Both the position numbers and the translations under genes were made by a program. Positions 1 through 9,026 of a stretch of 64,000 bases of DNA are shown one piece after another (position 1 is the first letter of the stretch; the number at the start of each line of letters is the position of its first letter). Below the pieces are notes generated by a model, which was not told the DNA's origin, made no database searches, and worked only from the letters and a program-made list of their open reading frames with translations. The stretch lies in the NCBI RefSeq assembly GCF_002215215.1, contig NZ_CP018632.1, positions 3,468,501 to 3,532,500 of the forward strand, in the 5' to 3' direction. The DNA is from Granulosicoccus antarcticus IMCC3135. GTDB lineage: Bacteria; Pseudomonadota; Gammaproteobacteria; Granulosicoccales; Granulosicoccaceae.

Positions 1-231
1 AGAGCAAATATGCAAACAAAGTGAAGACTGTACGACAAGGGCATGAGTATTTCAAAGAACATATTACCCACTGCTGTGTGCACAGGTAAGAACACGAAAG
101 TTCGCCTCGAAGAGTATTCGCAACCCATTGCCGTAGATTGTGTACATGGCTCAAAGTCTGGTGCCAGACATTGCCATGCTCCTGTTGTAGAGTGCCTTTA
201 CTCTCCAGGTATATTCAGGCTTTTTGGTTGT

Positions 232-1131
232 ATGCTGCACACCCTTGTCAGATCCATGCGAGTCCCATTTCTGGTACTGGCACCCGTCAGTGTCTTTCTG
301 GGATACGCCACCTCATTGGTCAGCGCGTTGCGCATTCAGTACCTGGATCTGTTTCTTGTACTGCTGGGTGCTTTGCTTGCGCATGTCAGCGTCAACCTGT
401 TTAACGAATATCATGATTTTCGTCGTGGTCTGGATGTCGATGCCAATTCGAAGACCAAGAGAACACAGTTCAGTGTCAACAGCGGTGCATTGTTGGAAAA
501 CCCGGACGCAGCAGAGGCGGTGCACTATGGGGCAATCGCCAGTCTGTTTGTCACAACCCTTATCGGAACCTACTTCATCGTCAGCCAGGGACTGCTGATA
601 GCCCCCTTGGGGGTTATCGGTGTTCTCATCATCCTGAGCTACGCACCGCGGTTGATCCAGCATCCGGTTTTGTGTCTGGTGGCTCCGGGCGTCGGATTTG
701 GCCCGTTAATCGTTATCGGTACGCATGTCGTACTCACGGGTGAATATTCAGTACAAGCAGCCATTGCCTCATTGATTCCTTTTTTTCTTGTCAACAATCT
801 CCTGTTGCTCAACCAGTACCCTGACATTGCGGCAGACAGACGTATTGGGCGGCAGCATTTTCCTATCGTCTACGGTGAAAGGAAAGGCATCATGTTGTAC
901 GGCAATACGATCATGGCTACCTGCGGGATCATTGTTCTGGGGATCGTGTCGGGGATTTTTCCCGAGCTGAGTATTGTTTGCCTGTTTCCGGTCGGTTTTG
1001 CGGTGATGATCTTCTTTGGTATCGCCAGACATGGAATCTCGTTGTTCAGATTATTGCCATATCTGGGGATGAATGTGGGAGTGACATTAGTGACGACTGT
1101 ATTTCTGGGGATGAGTATTATCTATGGCTGA
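232..1131 (+). CDS. UbiA-superfamily prenyltransferase (MenA-like)
   Basis: Integral membrane prenyltransferase. UbiA-family enzymes transfer a polyprenyl chain from its diphosphate to an acceptor, usually aromatic (quinone synthesis). Seen: both Asp-rich Mg/diphosphate motifs, NEYHDFRRGLD (residues 58-68) and NQYPDIAADRR (194-204), and a series of hydrophobic helices over about 299 residues, the usual family length. The frame is open 63 codons further up to an ATG at 43, but that stretch is polar, Cys/His-rich and unlike the family, so I place the start at the ATG at 232, where the first membrane helix begins; no strong ribosome binding site decides it. The gene converges on the DmdA-like gene with 6 bases between stops. 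Acceptor and quinone type cannot be read; the lack of other menaquinone genes leaves MenA itself uncertain. Confidence 0.8.
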   Translation: MLHTLVRSMRVPFLVLAPVSVFLGYATSLVSALRIQYLDLFLVLLGALLAHVSVNLFNEYHDFRRGLDVDANSKTKRTQFSVNSGALLENPDAAEAVHYGAIASLFVTTLIGTYFIVSQGLLIAPLGVIGVLIILSYAPRLIQHPVLCLVAPGVGFGPLIVIGTHVVLTGEYSVQAAIASLIPFFLVNNLLLLNQYPDIAADRRIGRQHFPIVYGERKGIMLYGNTIMATCGIIVLGIVSGIFPELSIVCLFPVGFAVMIFFGIARHGISLFRLLPYLGMNVGVTLVTTVFLGMSIIYG

Positions 1132-1137
1132 ATGCCT

Positions 1138-2292
1138 TTACAGATTGGGGAAGCGCTCATTCAGTCCCATTTGACCCAGTTTGAAAGGAATCTCGCTGTA
1201 GCGTGCGTCATGCAGCTCGTTATTGCATAGCAACTGGAGTTTGACCGATTCATTTTTCAGCCTGTCTATCAACTCGCTTTCGAAATAGGCGAAAGCGATC
1301 CAGGCATCATATCGCCCGGAGAGCGATTGGGATGTTATATCGCCCACAGGCTTGCCATCGGCAAGCAATTGGCAATATTTTGAAGCGGCTGGAACCCCGG
1401 GGGCCACAATGCCTACAAGGCGGGTTGGTACACCTTGCGCCCGCTGCTCTCTGAGCGCTGCGATACTCATGCTTTGCAGGTCTGTATCCAGCTGGCAATA
1501 ACGGTCAAGGCCACATTGCAGAGGTGTGTGGCTGTAATCCATATCACTGCCGAAAGATAACAGGCCTGTTTCCATACGCTCGATGTTGTTGGGGCAGCCA
1601 TGCCCGACGTTCAGGTCTGCTCCGACCACGAATAGTTCATCCCAGAGTTCCTGGCCCAATTCGGCATCATCGATATAGATTTCAAACCCACCCTGGCCCG
1701 ACCAGCCGGATCTGGCGACTATGAAAGCGTGGCCTCGGTATTCCAGGCGCTTGTAGCGAAAGAACCGTATTGAATTGACTTCGTCACCAAACACCCGTGC
1801 CATCAGCGTTTCAGCCTTGGGGCCCTGGACGGCAATGGGCCAAACGTCGGCTCGAATTATCTCGACATCCAGACCTTTGCCAAGGGCAAGACCCTTGGCC
1901 CAGAGATAGATGTCCGAATCGGCAAGACTGAGCCACCAGGTGTCGTCATCGACCTTGATGGCGATCGGATCGTTGAGAATATGTCCACGTTCATCGCATA
2001 TCGGAACATAGAAGCACTGATCTGGCTGGGCTTTTGATAAATCGCGCGGTGTCATCAGCTGTACCAGCATTTCAGCATCCGGGCCTTTCAATTGCACCTG
2101 TCGTTCGCAAGAGACATCCCATACCTGCACGTGCTCTACCAGGTGCCAGTAGTCCCCCTCCAGAGACCGAAACCAGCTGGGTAACAGGGTGTGGTTGTAT
2201 ACCGTGAAGGATTGTGCACCTCCAGCCAGAATACGGTCGGTGAAGGGGGTTTCTCGCAAACGTCGAGAGAACGTGATCAGTGGCAACGTCAT
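1138..2292 (-). CDS. dmdA: Dimethylsulfoniopropionate demethylase DmdA-like (GcvT fold)
   Basis: Tetrahydrofolate-dependent aminomethyltransferase-fold protein of 384 residues. DmdA moves a methyl group from DMSP to tetrahydrofolate, giving methylmercaptopropionate and 5-methyl-THF in the cytoplasm. Seen: a full-length GcvT fold with N-terminal RRLRETPFTDRI, FTVYNHTLLP and a DYWHLVEHVQVWDVSCERQ stretch that I recognise from DmdA proteins rather than from glycine-cleavage GcvT, plus MTPRDLSK and the SGWSGQGGFEIY folate-domain motif. It stands alone, without gcvH/gcvP or lipoyl-protein genes, which argues against GcvT of the glycine cleavage system. A related demethylase of the same fold acting on another substrate is the main alternative. 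No DMSP transporter or dmdB/C/D gene is adjacent. Confidence 0.72.
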   Translation of the reverse strand: MTLPLITFSRRLRETPFTDRILAGGAQSFTVYNHTLLPSWFRSLEGDYWHLVEHVQVWDVSCERQVQLKGPDAEMLVQLMTPRDLSKAQPDQCFYVPICDERGHILNDPIAIKVDDDTWWLSLADSDIYLWAKGLALGKGLDVEIIRADVWPIAVQGPKAETLMARVFGDEVNSIRFFRYKRLEYRGHAFIVARSGWSGQGGFEIYIDDAELGQELWDELFVVGADLNVGHGCPNNIERMETGLLSFGSDMDYSHTPLQCGLDRYCQLDTDLQSMSIAALREQRAQGVPTRLVGIVAPGVPAASKYCQLLADGKPVGDITSQSLSGRYDAWIAFAYFESELIDRLKNESVKLQLLCNNELHDARYSEIPFKLGQMGLNERFPNL

Positions 2293-2543
2293 GGCCGAAA
2301 CCCATGTGATATTAACGAAGTCTGATTCTGTACTTTGTCTGGCAGATAATCAATTGTATTCGTCAAACTGCCAGAACAGGGGTATTGCCAAGAGGTGAGT
2401 CTGTAGAGCTGTGCAACATACCGAACGTTGTTCCGTCTTGTTGGGCGACTACAATGACATCATGGCGACTGATATGGATGGCATGTGCGAAGGTTTGGGA
2501 AAATTCAAGCGGATTGTAACCAGGCGTCAACACAGGAGTGAGT

Positions 2544-3113
2544 ATGACCGGATATTTTGAGAACGTGAGTGTCCGGCGAGCAAAGCCTGCCGATGCTAAT
2601 GCCATTGCCTCTGTTCATTTTCTCAGTTGGCGGTATGAATATGCAGGGCTTTTGCCGGAGTCGGTGATACGGTCTCAATCGTTGCCGGATATCACTGTAT
2701 TCTGGCGCGATTTCGTCTCTGAACCGAACAACTGGCCGGTTTTTGTCCTTGAAGAGGACCGTCATGTTGTTGGGTTTTCATCGGTGATTCCTGCAAGGGA
2801 CGATGATGTTGATGAGTTGAAAGTCTCAGAGCTTGCGGCAATCTACCTTAAGGAATCTTCCCGAGACAAAGGTTTGGGAGCCTCGCTTCTTCAGAGTTGT
2901 CTGGATGAGTCTTGCGCACGTGGGTGCATGTCTATGGTTCTGTGGGTTCTGGATGGTAATAGGCAGGCATTGGGCTTTTATCGCAAGCACGGTTTTGTCG
3001 TTGATGGGGATTCAAGATGTGAGGAACCATTCGCTGTACATGAGACTCGAATGCGGGTTGATATTACTGGCAATGCAAGCTTGTCAGACAGCATGCAAAC
3101 GCATGATGAATGA
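2544..3113 (+). CDS. GNAT family N-acetyltransferase
   Basis: Cytoplasmic acyl-CoA-dependent N-acyltransferase of about 189 residues; acceptor unknown. Seen: opening strand VSVRRAKPADANAIASVHFLSW, central strands VFVLEEDRHVVGFSSV and ELAAIYLKESSRDKGLGASLL, where the RDKGLG stretch is the acetyl-CoA pyrophosphate-binding motif, and the C-terminal ALGFYRKHGFVVDGD motif typical of the fold. I chose the ATG at 2544 because an AGGAG lies 5 bases upstream; a GTG at 2538 overlaps that ribosome binding site. The 3' end overlaps the 3' end of the truncated P-loop gene on the other strand. No neighbour indicates a pathway. Confidence 0.85.
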   Translation: MTGYFENVSVRRAKPADANAIASVHFLSWRYEYAGLLPESVIRSQSLPDITVFWRDFVSEPNNWPVFVLEEDRHVVGFSSVIPARDDDVDELKVSELAAIYLKESSRDKGLGASLLQSCLDESCARGCMSMVLWVLDGNRQALGFYRKHGFVVDGDSRCEEPFAVHETRMRVDITGNASLSDSMQTHDE

Positions 3114-3338
3114 AGTTTGATAAGGACGAGTTCGCCAAGGTCCCTCAAAGATCCAGTGCTCCATGGCGTGAATTTCCCGGGTCATCGCGCTTTTTACTGT
3201 CGCTGATCGTTCCACCCAGCCAGGTAGATAATGAATCTTGTCCATATGGAATACAGGTAACCCAGTGGCCTCTCCCAAGCGTATGGCCAGCGTACTTTTC
3301 CCTGATCCAGGTTGACCAACAATCATGACGCGTTTCAT
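3084..3338 (-). pseudogene. Truncated P-loop NTPase / topology-modulation (FlaR-like) protein
   Basis: Only 84 residues remain of a protein that is normally about 170. The N-terminal Walker A loop VGQPGSGKSTLA (residues 6-17) and the following LPVFHMDKIHYLPGW and HWIFEG segments resemble the adenylate-kinase-like 'DNA topology modulation' family. After residue 69 the similarity stops and the frame runs out within the end of the convergent acetyltransferase gene. The rest of the nucleotide-binding core is absent, so this is most likely a remnant cut by deletion. A functional short protein cannot be excluded. Confidence 0.6.
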
Positions 3339-3376
3339 TGGATTGACCGGCTTTCTCTATATCGAAGTAATTTTTG

Positions 3377-4501
3377 TTACAGGTGAGAGACTTGTGTCCA
3401 GTTCTGATTCAAGCGGATAAGGTCGATAAATTGCTGATACTGGCTGCCTTCCTTGAACGTCGGGTAGGGTTCAACGCTCTGTCCACGGATGTCCTTCACG
3501 AACTCCCGCGCCAGATAATGCCAGCATTGCTCTGTTTCGCCTTTTACATCAGGGATGCTGTCGGCAATGTCAGCCGGTGTTGGTACTTCTTCCCACTGTT
3601 TGTTCTTGCCCCACACTGACAGAGGTCCGCTGCCATAGTGACCCTTGATGTAGATTGCGCCATCTCGGCCGTAGAACACAATATGATCGTCGTGATAGCG
3701 CGGTACCAGTCCACCATGTTTGAACAATACTGACACCGGCTTGACGGCGAACTGGCTTTCAAGTTGCGCCATGACGGTATAGGACCATTCAACGTTGCTC
3801 TCTCCCCACTTGAGCGAAGGGTCGTTCAGATCTTCGGGAATGAAGTTTCGTCGGGTCATGAAGTTGTGCACGCCATCGACAATAGGGGCCTTGCCCAAGT
3901 CATCTCGAACTTCACCGATAAGCGAAAGAATCTTTTCGCCGATGACTGAGGATACGATAGACAGTGTGTGAGTGAAGTTGTTGTTAAGACGACCACCGCC
4001 GTCCTCTTTGCGATGAGACCAACCGAAGGGGATGTCACGATCTAGATTGAAATGCGAGATACATTCGACCTCAAGCGGTTCACCAATCGCCCCTTCCTCA
4101 ACCAGACGTTTGGCATGCAGGACACTGGCGGTATAGCGAAAACTGGCGGCATAGGCTGTTTTCACGCCTTTGGCCTGTGCCAGCGTATAGAGCTCCACGG
4201 CGGACTCTGCGCTGTGGGTCATGGGTTTGTCGCAGAAAACGTGGCAGCCGACTGCAATGGCCTGCTTGATGGGTTCATAGTGAGCACCACCGGGCGTGGC
4301 GATTGAGACGATATCGGGCTTGCATGTCTCCAGCGCTTCCTGCCAATTAGTGCTGGAATAGGGGATAGACAGCTTCTCAGCCACGGCACTGACAACGCTG
4401 GCTGTGCGGCCGACAAGGCCGACTACCTCAGCGCCCGCGCCACGAAAGGCATCGGCGTGCCCCTCACCGGCAAAGCCGGTTCCATAAACCAGGACTTTCA
4501 A
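3377..4501 (-). CDS. Gfo/Idh/MocA family NAD(P)-dependent oxidoreductase
   Basis: Cytoplasmic dehydrogenase of 374 residues, a family acting mostly on sugars, inositols and their derivatives. Seen: N-terminal Rossmann fold MKVLVYGTGFAGEGHADAF with the GxGxxG-type turn, VSIATPGGAHYEP, and the catalytic-loop CDKPMT (family EKP motif, Lys about residue 92), then the C-terminal alpha/beta domain with the GGGRLNNNFTHTLSI stretch. The start is supported by an AGGAG about 8 bases upstream of the ATG. It is a lone gene: no sugar transporter or sugar-specific regulator lies next to it, so the substrate is unknown. Confidence 0.85.
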   Translation of the reverse strand: MKVLVYGTGFAGEGHADAFRGAGAEVVGLVGRTASVVSAVAEKLSIPYSSTNWQEALETCKPDIVSIATPGGAHYEPIKQAIAVGCHVFCDKPMTHSAESAVELYTLAQAKGVKTAYAASFRYTASVLHAKRLVEEGAIGEPLEVECISHFNLDRDIPFGWSHRKEDGGGRLNNNFTHTLSIVSSVIGEKILSLIGEVRDDLGKAPIVDGVHNFMTRRNFIPEDLNDPSLKWGESNVEWSYTVMAQLESQFAVKPVSVLFKHGGLVPRYHDDHIVFYGRDGAIYIKGHYGSGPLSVWGKNKQWEEVPTPADIADSIPDVKGETEQCWHYLAREFVKDIRGQSVEPYPTFKEGSQYQQFIDLIRLNQNWTQVSHL

Positions 4502-4860
4502 CGTAGGTATCTCCTTTTTTCTTCATGAAAGCAATAGCCAGGACTCCGCTTTAGCCCAGGCCGATAGTCGAGTTAGAACACTATTGCCGATGATACGCTG
4601 TCGGCTCTACATCAAGCGCGTTCATCATTGACAATTGGCAGACGTGGCTGTTGGGATCACCCACGTATCCATACCCGGCACCCTGCGTTCATATCGATAG
4701 TTCCCGTGTCATGCTGGCTCCAGGGCAGGCGTTAACGTTCAACGGTATCGCTCAAGATTTCACAACGGACCAAGCCACGGGGTAGTCGACACACACACTT
4801 GGAATCGTGAAACCAGGAACGACCAATGACCCATAGCAACGCACCTTTGGACAGTGCAAC
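4502..4860. other. Intergenic region, 359 bp, no gene seen
   Basis: Spacer between the divergent oxidoreductase and GFA genes. Next to the oxidoreductase it holds that gene's ribosome binding site. It probably carries promoters for both directions, for example a TTGACA at 4627-4632, but no convincing -10 partner, repeat or RNA structure was recognised. Confidence 0.5.
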
Positions 4861-5316
4861 ATGGCTGCACTCAATCACTTGAACTGCGAGGCTGAAAAAG
4901 TGGCAAAGATCAAAGGCGGATGTTTATGCGGCGAAGTTCAATACGAGTCAACGGCTGAACCGTTGATGGTGGCGGCTTGCCATTGTACAAATTGTCGAAA
5001 GCAAAGTGGTACAGCGTTTTCGATGAATATCGGTGTCCCTGCGGATTCTGTTTCTGTCACGGGCGGCTCGCTCACAACCTATGAAGATGCCGGGGCCTCG
5101 GGTGAGCCAGTGTTACGTAAATTTTGCAACAAGTGCGGGTCCCCCATTCTGACGAATCTGAAAGCTGCAGATGGTGTGTCCTTTATCAAGGCGGGCACCC
5201 TGGATGATTCAAGCTGGGTGGTACCAGGTGCTGAAATCTGGTGTGATTCCAAAGCTTCCTGGGGTTCGCTGGGTGAAGCACTACCGAAGATGCCCGGTAA
5301 TCCGCCTTTTGGCTAG
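4861..5316 (+). CDS. GFA (CENP-V/GFA domain) zinc-binding family protein
   Basis: Small cytoplasmic zinc protein of 151 residues. The family is named after glutathione-dependent formaldehyde-activating enzyme, but most members have no proven reaction. Seen: the Zn-ligand pattern GGCLCGEVQY (about residues 20-29), CHCTNCRKQSG (41-51) and the later CNKCGSPI (about 90), followed by GTLDDSSWVVPGAEIWCDSKASW. All ligand cysteines are present, so the fold should be intact. The family core begins at about residue 17, so the first 16 residues may be an extension; no other in-frame ATG offers a better start. Confidence 0.85.
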   Translation: MAALNHLNCEAEKVAKIKGGCLCGEVQYESTAEPLMVAACHCTNCRKQSGTAFSMNIGVPADSVSVTGGSLTTYEDAGASGEPVLRKFCNKCGSPILTNLKAADGVSFIKAGTLDDSSWVVPGAEIWCDSKASWGSLGEALPKMPGNPPFG

Positions 5317-5407
5317 TTGCGTTTTTTGGAGTTTCATCTCACGCGTCGATCTGAACAGCGCTATCCTTTGACGACCGGTAAGTCAATGAGGTCGTTAATG
5401 TCACTGA

Positions 5408-5677
5408 AGAGCCAGCGCGCGTGAGTGGATCCGCAAGCGACAACGAACGCCGAAGCGTGAGTTCCCCTTGGCCATCGTGATGAACTACGGCCCGGATGAT
5501 CAATGTGCGGCCAAGCTGATGGCCGCAGTCATCGAGAACGTGGGTGATAATCTCTGGGCACTCGAACGCTGGATCTCTGATGAGGGCGACTTCGCCATGA
5601 CGATCAGGTGCTTGAGTAAGGCGCTATTGTCAACCGCCATATTTCAACTCAGAGGCTTGGGCAAAAATTCATGGTAG
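5408..5677 (+). pseudogene. Probable decayed gene with PLAIVMNYGPDDQ motif
   Basis: The frame is open from 5408 and has no ATG before residue 25. It reads REWIRKRQRTPKREFP followed by LAIVMNYGPDDQCAAKL and LERWISDEGD. This looks, from memory, like the N-terminus of a conserved hypothetical family of about 120-150 residues whose C-terminal half is Cys-rich. After ISDEGD the +2 frame would continue RHDDQVLE and then stop, which is what one frameshift followed by a nonsense codon would produce. No C-terminal half is found. I read it as a remnant; the function of the intact family is not known to me. Confidence 0.35.
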
Positions 5678-5769
5678 TGTGAGAACCAGACTGGCAGTCT
5701 GACGCGGCTCAGTCAGGCCCGTACAACTCTTGTTTTATCGAACTGCACCCTCCTGGGAGGATCAAGCCG

Positions 5770-5841
5770 ATGGTGGACGAAGACAAGTTGAACATGCCGA
5801 TCAGGAAATTTGTCAAAGAAGTTGGTGTAACTTCTCGTTGA
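5770..5841 (+). pseudogene. Short ORF resembling the start of DUF6494 proteins, probably disrupted
   Basis: An ATG at 5770 with GGAGG 9 bases upstream opens a 23-codon frame: MVDEDKLNMPIRKFVKEVGV then TSR and a TGA. This closely resembles my memory of the first 23 residues of the roughly 65-residue DUF6494 family, whose members continue ...TSQREIEKAI. After the TGA the same frame continues ITLAIDSSGD, which can be read as a degraded continuation, before running into the transporter gene. Either the gene is truncated or the short peptide is now a leader of the transporter. Confidence 0.4.
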
Positions 5842-5880
5842 ATAACCTTGGCAATTGATTCTTCGGGCGACTCAGCCATC

Positions 5881-7704
5881 ATGTTAGCTGTACCTAACCT
5901 GCACGCCACCAGTGTGTTGTTGCTGACCGCGATTGCCTTGATCCTGTTCTCCCGGCGCAAAATTCCGCTGGAGACCACCAGTTTGTTGGTGCTGGTTGCT
6001 CTGCTCGTTGGCTTTACCGCTTTCCCGTACAGCAACAATGGGCAGGTTCTGGAAACACGGTCGTTTTTTTCGGGTTTTGGACACGAGGCTTTGATTGCGG
6101 TCTGCAGCCTCATGATCATCGGTCATGGAGTGGTGCGTACTGGTGCATTGGAACCCGTTGGGCTGCTGCTTGCGCGAGTCTGGGGGAGGTCTCCGCGCCT
6201 GGCATTGTTACTGGCCCTGTTGGCAGCCGCTTTTTTCAGCGCATTCGTGAACAACACCCCCATCGTCATACTGATGCTGCCAGTGCTGGTCACTGTGTCC
6301 ATGCGCAGTAAAGTGTCTACTTCGCAAGTATTGATGCCAGTGGGTTTTGCCACTCTGCTGGGTGGTATGAGCACCACTATTGGCACCTCCACCAATCTGC
6401 TGGTGGTCAGCGTGGCGTCGGATCTTGGGCTCGATCGATTCTCCATGTTTGATTTCTTGCTGCCAGCGAGTATTGCCGTCGGTGTCGGTATTCTGTATCT
6501 GTGGCTGGTCGTCCCATTAATCATGCCTGAACGTACCCCAGTCATGAGTGATACTTCACCGAGGGTATTCAATGCCTATCTGTTCATTCCCGAGGGCAGC
6601 TTTGCAGACGGCAAATCGCTGTCCGATACACTGGACAAGACCCAGGGTGAGATGTCGATACAGCAGATTCTGCGCGATGAAACCACTTATATCCGGCCAT
6701 TGCCGGATGCCAGGATCATGGCCGGCGATCAACTGGGAATCAGGGATACGCCTGAGCGGCTGAAGGAATTCGAACGAACGCTGGGGGCAACGCTGTATAC
6801 GCGTAACGTCAAGGTTGACGAACAACATCCACTGGCCGACGCGGAGCAGCAGATTGCCGAGATCGTCGTGACGCAGGGTTCTTTGCTGGAAAACAATACA
6901 CTGAGAAATATACGATTCAAGGATACTTATCAACTGGTCGTGCTGGCTCTGCATCGCGCCGGAGTTGAAATGAAGTCGCTGCCCAAAGGCGTCATGAGCA
7001 CCCGCCTGTATGCCGGTGATGTCATTCTGGTTCAAGGTGGTAGAAAACAGCTGGCCTCCATCCGTCGTGAAGGCCAATTGCTGATGCTTGATGCCACCAG
7101 TGATCTGCCCTTCACTCATCGTGCTTCGTATGCCATTGCAATCATGGCCGCAGTAGTGTTGTCAGCCGCATTGGGCTGGATGCCTATCTCGGTCAGTGCG
7201 ACCAGTGGCGTCGCTCTGATGATTCTCACCCGATGTCTGAACTGGCGCGACGTTGGAGGCGCACTGAGCACGTCTGTCGTTCTGGTTATCGTGGCCAGCC
7301 TGGCCTTGGCAACGGCGCTACAGCAGACCGGAGGTGCCGATTACCTTGCCTTGTTGTTTCTTGAATATACGCGTGATTTCTCAGCCACCATCGTTCTGTC
7401 CTTGTTGATGTTACTGATGGCGATACTGACTAACGTGGTTTCGAACAACGCAGCAGCAGTGGTTGGTACGCCCATAGCCGTCAGCATTGCAACCGAGCTG
7501 GGTTTACCGGTCGAAGCATTCGTGCTGGCAGTTCTGTTCGGAGCAAACATGAGTTTTGCAACTCCGATGGCCTATCAGACCAATCTGCTGGTCATGAACA
7601 CTGGGGGGTATGTGTTCTCGGATTTCCTTCGGGCAGGCGTGCCGCTTGTGCTGCTGATCTGGTTGACGCTCAGTGTGGTATTACCGATGCTTTATGGATT
7701 TTAA
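5881..7704 (+). CDS. SLC13/DASS-type anion permease with central TrkA-C (RCK_C) domains
   Basis: Inner-membrane transporter of about 607 residues; the divalent anion:Na+ symporter family carries sulfate, citrate or dicarboxylates. Seen: an N-terminal block of helices with the signature SAFVNNTPIVILMLPV, GTSTNLLVVS, a soluble insert (about residues 205-405) containing two TrkA-C-like units (GEMSIQQILRDETTYI, AEIVVTQGSLLENNTL), then a second membrane block with the repeat-related VVSNNAAAVVGTPIA and GANMSFATPMAYQTNLLVM. Both Asn-Thr/Asn-Asn half-sites are intact. I start it at the ATG at 5881, where the family sequence LPNLHATSVLLL-like begins. The TTG at 5848 would add residues that look like the end of the decayed gene upstream. 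Substrate not determinable. Confidence 0.85.
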   Translation: MLAVPNLHATSVLLLTAIALILFSRRKIPLETTSLLVLVALLVGFTAFPYSNNGQVLETRSFFSGFGHEALIAVCSLMIIGHGVVRTGALEPVGLLLARVWGRSPRLALLLALLAAAFFSAFVNNTPIVILMLPVLVTVSMRSKVSTSQVLMPVGFATLLGGMSTTIGTSTNLLVVSVASDLGLDRFSMFDFLLPASIAVGVGILYLWLVVPLIMPERTPVMSDTSPRVFNAYLFIPEGSFADGKSLSDTLDKTQGEMSIQQILRDETTYIRPLPDARIMAGDQLGIRDTPERLKEFERTLGATLYTRNVKVDEQHPLADAEQQIAEIVVTQGSLLENNTLRNIRFKDTYQLVVLALHRAGVEMKSLPKGVMSTRLYAGDVILVQGGRKQLASIRREGQLLMLDATSDLPFTHRASYAIAIMAAVVLSAALGWMPISVSATSGVALMILTRCLNWRDVGGALSTSVVLVIVASLALATALQQTGGADYLALLFLEYTRDFSATIVLSLLMLLMAILTNVVSNNAAAVVGTPIAVSIATELGLPVEAFVLAVLFGANMSFATPMAYQTNLLVMNTGGYVFSDFLRAGVPLVLLIWLTLSVVLPMLYGF

Positions 7705-7975
7705 CGCTCCTACCCCAGAAGATCCGAGCTTTGTGGCACCTTCCTGGAGCGCCTGGAAAGTGCCTCTTTTTACGAGCCTTCATTCCGAACCTCAGTTACG
7801 ATATGGCTGTTTGATCGACTGACCGCTGGTACAGAGAAGGGTTACAGCTGGCGACGACTCTCGGGGACATAGTTGTGGTCTGAGTAGTCATCGGTGACCA
7901 GATGATCGGTCAATTTTGCTGGTAGCCTTTCAGCTGGAGTCTTGCCGAATGATACTTTTAACGAGTCATGTCACC
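7705..7975. other. Intergenic region between convergent transporter and LysR gene
   Basis: 271 bases between the 3' ends of two convergent genes. No coding sequence with a plausible start, and no clear terminator stem followed by T residues, was seen. Confidence 0.45.
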
Positions 7976-8923
7976 TCAAGGTTGGTAAATGACTCTGTGG
8001 TTTTGCGCTGCTTCCGTCTCAAAGTATGCTCTGCAACTGTCTACAAATGCCTGGCTAAGTTTTCTGGATGGCCCAGGCAAATAGCCAATAGTCAAATCCA
8101 ATGTTGTTTCGCCTGCATCGGCCAAAGGAATATAAACAACACTCGAACCGAAATAAGTTTGATCTGTCATGGGGCGCATGTTCAAGATCGAACACCCAAG
8201 ATCAGCGGCTACCAATGATCGGACCATTTCGACATTGCTCGCGCCGATGACAACATTAGGTCGAACATCATATCTCTTTAACATGCCAGAGTAGTATTCC
8301 AAAGTTGTTGGCAGGTTGAGCAAAATGAAATCTTCGCCTTGAAGCTCTGAACACTGAACAGATGAGCGTTTAGCCAGATGATGGTTCTTGGATACGATTA
8401 GATAGGGAGGGATTTCCATGAGTGTTTCGACACTGATATCGCTGAGAGTTGCATAGTTTAGAAAGAGGGCGACATCGAAAGTGCCGGCTCGCAGTCCTTC
8501 TTGAGCTTCGTCGTTGTTGCAGGCGATAAGGTCAACATAAACATCTTTCCCGTGCGCAAGTAGCGGTCGGATTATATGGGGTAAAAATGCCGGGCTGATT
8601 GGAGCAAAGTAACCAACTTTTAGCGTGCCCTTCAACTGTGAGTTCGTCTCATTTCCAGCCGTTAGAAAATGATCGTATTCCTCGATTAAATGTTTGGCGT
8701 GTGACAGGATGTTTCTGCCTGCGGGTGTCAACACAACGCCCTTTGATCGCTGACGCAAAAGCAGTTGCACGCCGAATTCTTGCTCTACGGCATCGATAGC
8801 TGCGGATATCGCCGAGTTTGAAATTGATACTTGTTCAGCAGCTTTGGTCAGGCTGCCCAGCTCGCAAGCCGCAACAAAATATCGGATGGCACGGAGTGAA
8901 ATATTCATCTGATTATCCGACAA
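7976..8923 (-). CDS. LysR family transcriptional regulator
   Basis: DNA-binding regulator of 315 residues, the typical LysR length. Seen: N-terminal winged HTH, ISLRAIRYFVAACELGSLTKAAEQ then VSISNSAISAAI (about residues 8-66), a linker helix, and a C-terminal periplasmic-binding-like effector domain (LKGTLKVGYFAPISPAFLPHII onward). It is transcribed away from the class III aminotransferase with 103 bases between the start codons. For LysR proteins that arrangement usually means control of the divergent gene together with its own, so an amine or amino acid handled by the aminotransferase is a reasonable guess for the inducer. An alternative start five codons in (MNISLRAIRYF) is possible. Confidence 0.88.
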   Translation of the reverse strand: MSDNQMNISLRAIRYFVAACELGSLTKAAEQVSISNSAISAAIDAVEQEFGVQLLLRQRSKGVVLTPAGRNILSHAKHLIEEYDHFLTAGNETNSQLKGTLKVGYFAPISPAFLPHIIRPLLAHGKDVYVDLIACNNDEAQEGLRAGTFDVALFLNYATLSDISVETLMEIPPYLIVSKNHHLAKRSSVQCSELQGEDFILLNLPTTLEYYSGMLKRYDVRPNVVIGASNVEMVRSLVAADLGCSILNMRPMTDQTYFGSSVVYIPLADAGETTLDLTIGYLPGPSRKLSQAFVDSCRAYFETEAAQNHRVIYQP

Positions 8924-9026
8924 AGAATGGCTGAATTATGTGTTTTACCAACTATAAAGCTTGTATTAGGCTCTATCAACAGGAATCTTGATGCAAGTGC
9001 AGATAGGTTCTCCCTGAATTTCTTAG

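Noticed and set aside
43-231. 63-residue N-terminal extension of the UbiA-type protein
   Set aside because: Polar, Cys/His-rich and not similar to the family; the normal length is reached from the ATG at 232.
1138-2292. GcvT of the glycine cleavage system
   Set aside because: No gcvH/gcvP nearby, and the N-terminal half carries DmdA-type segments.
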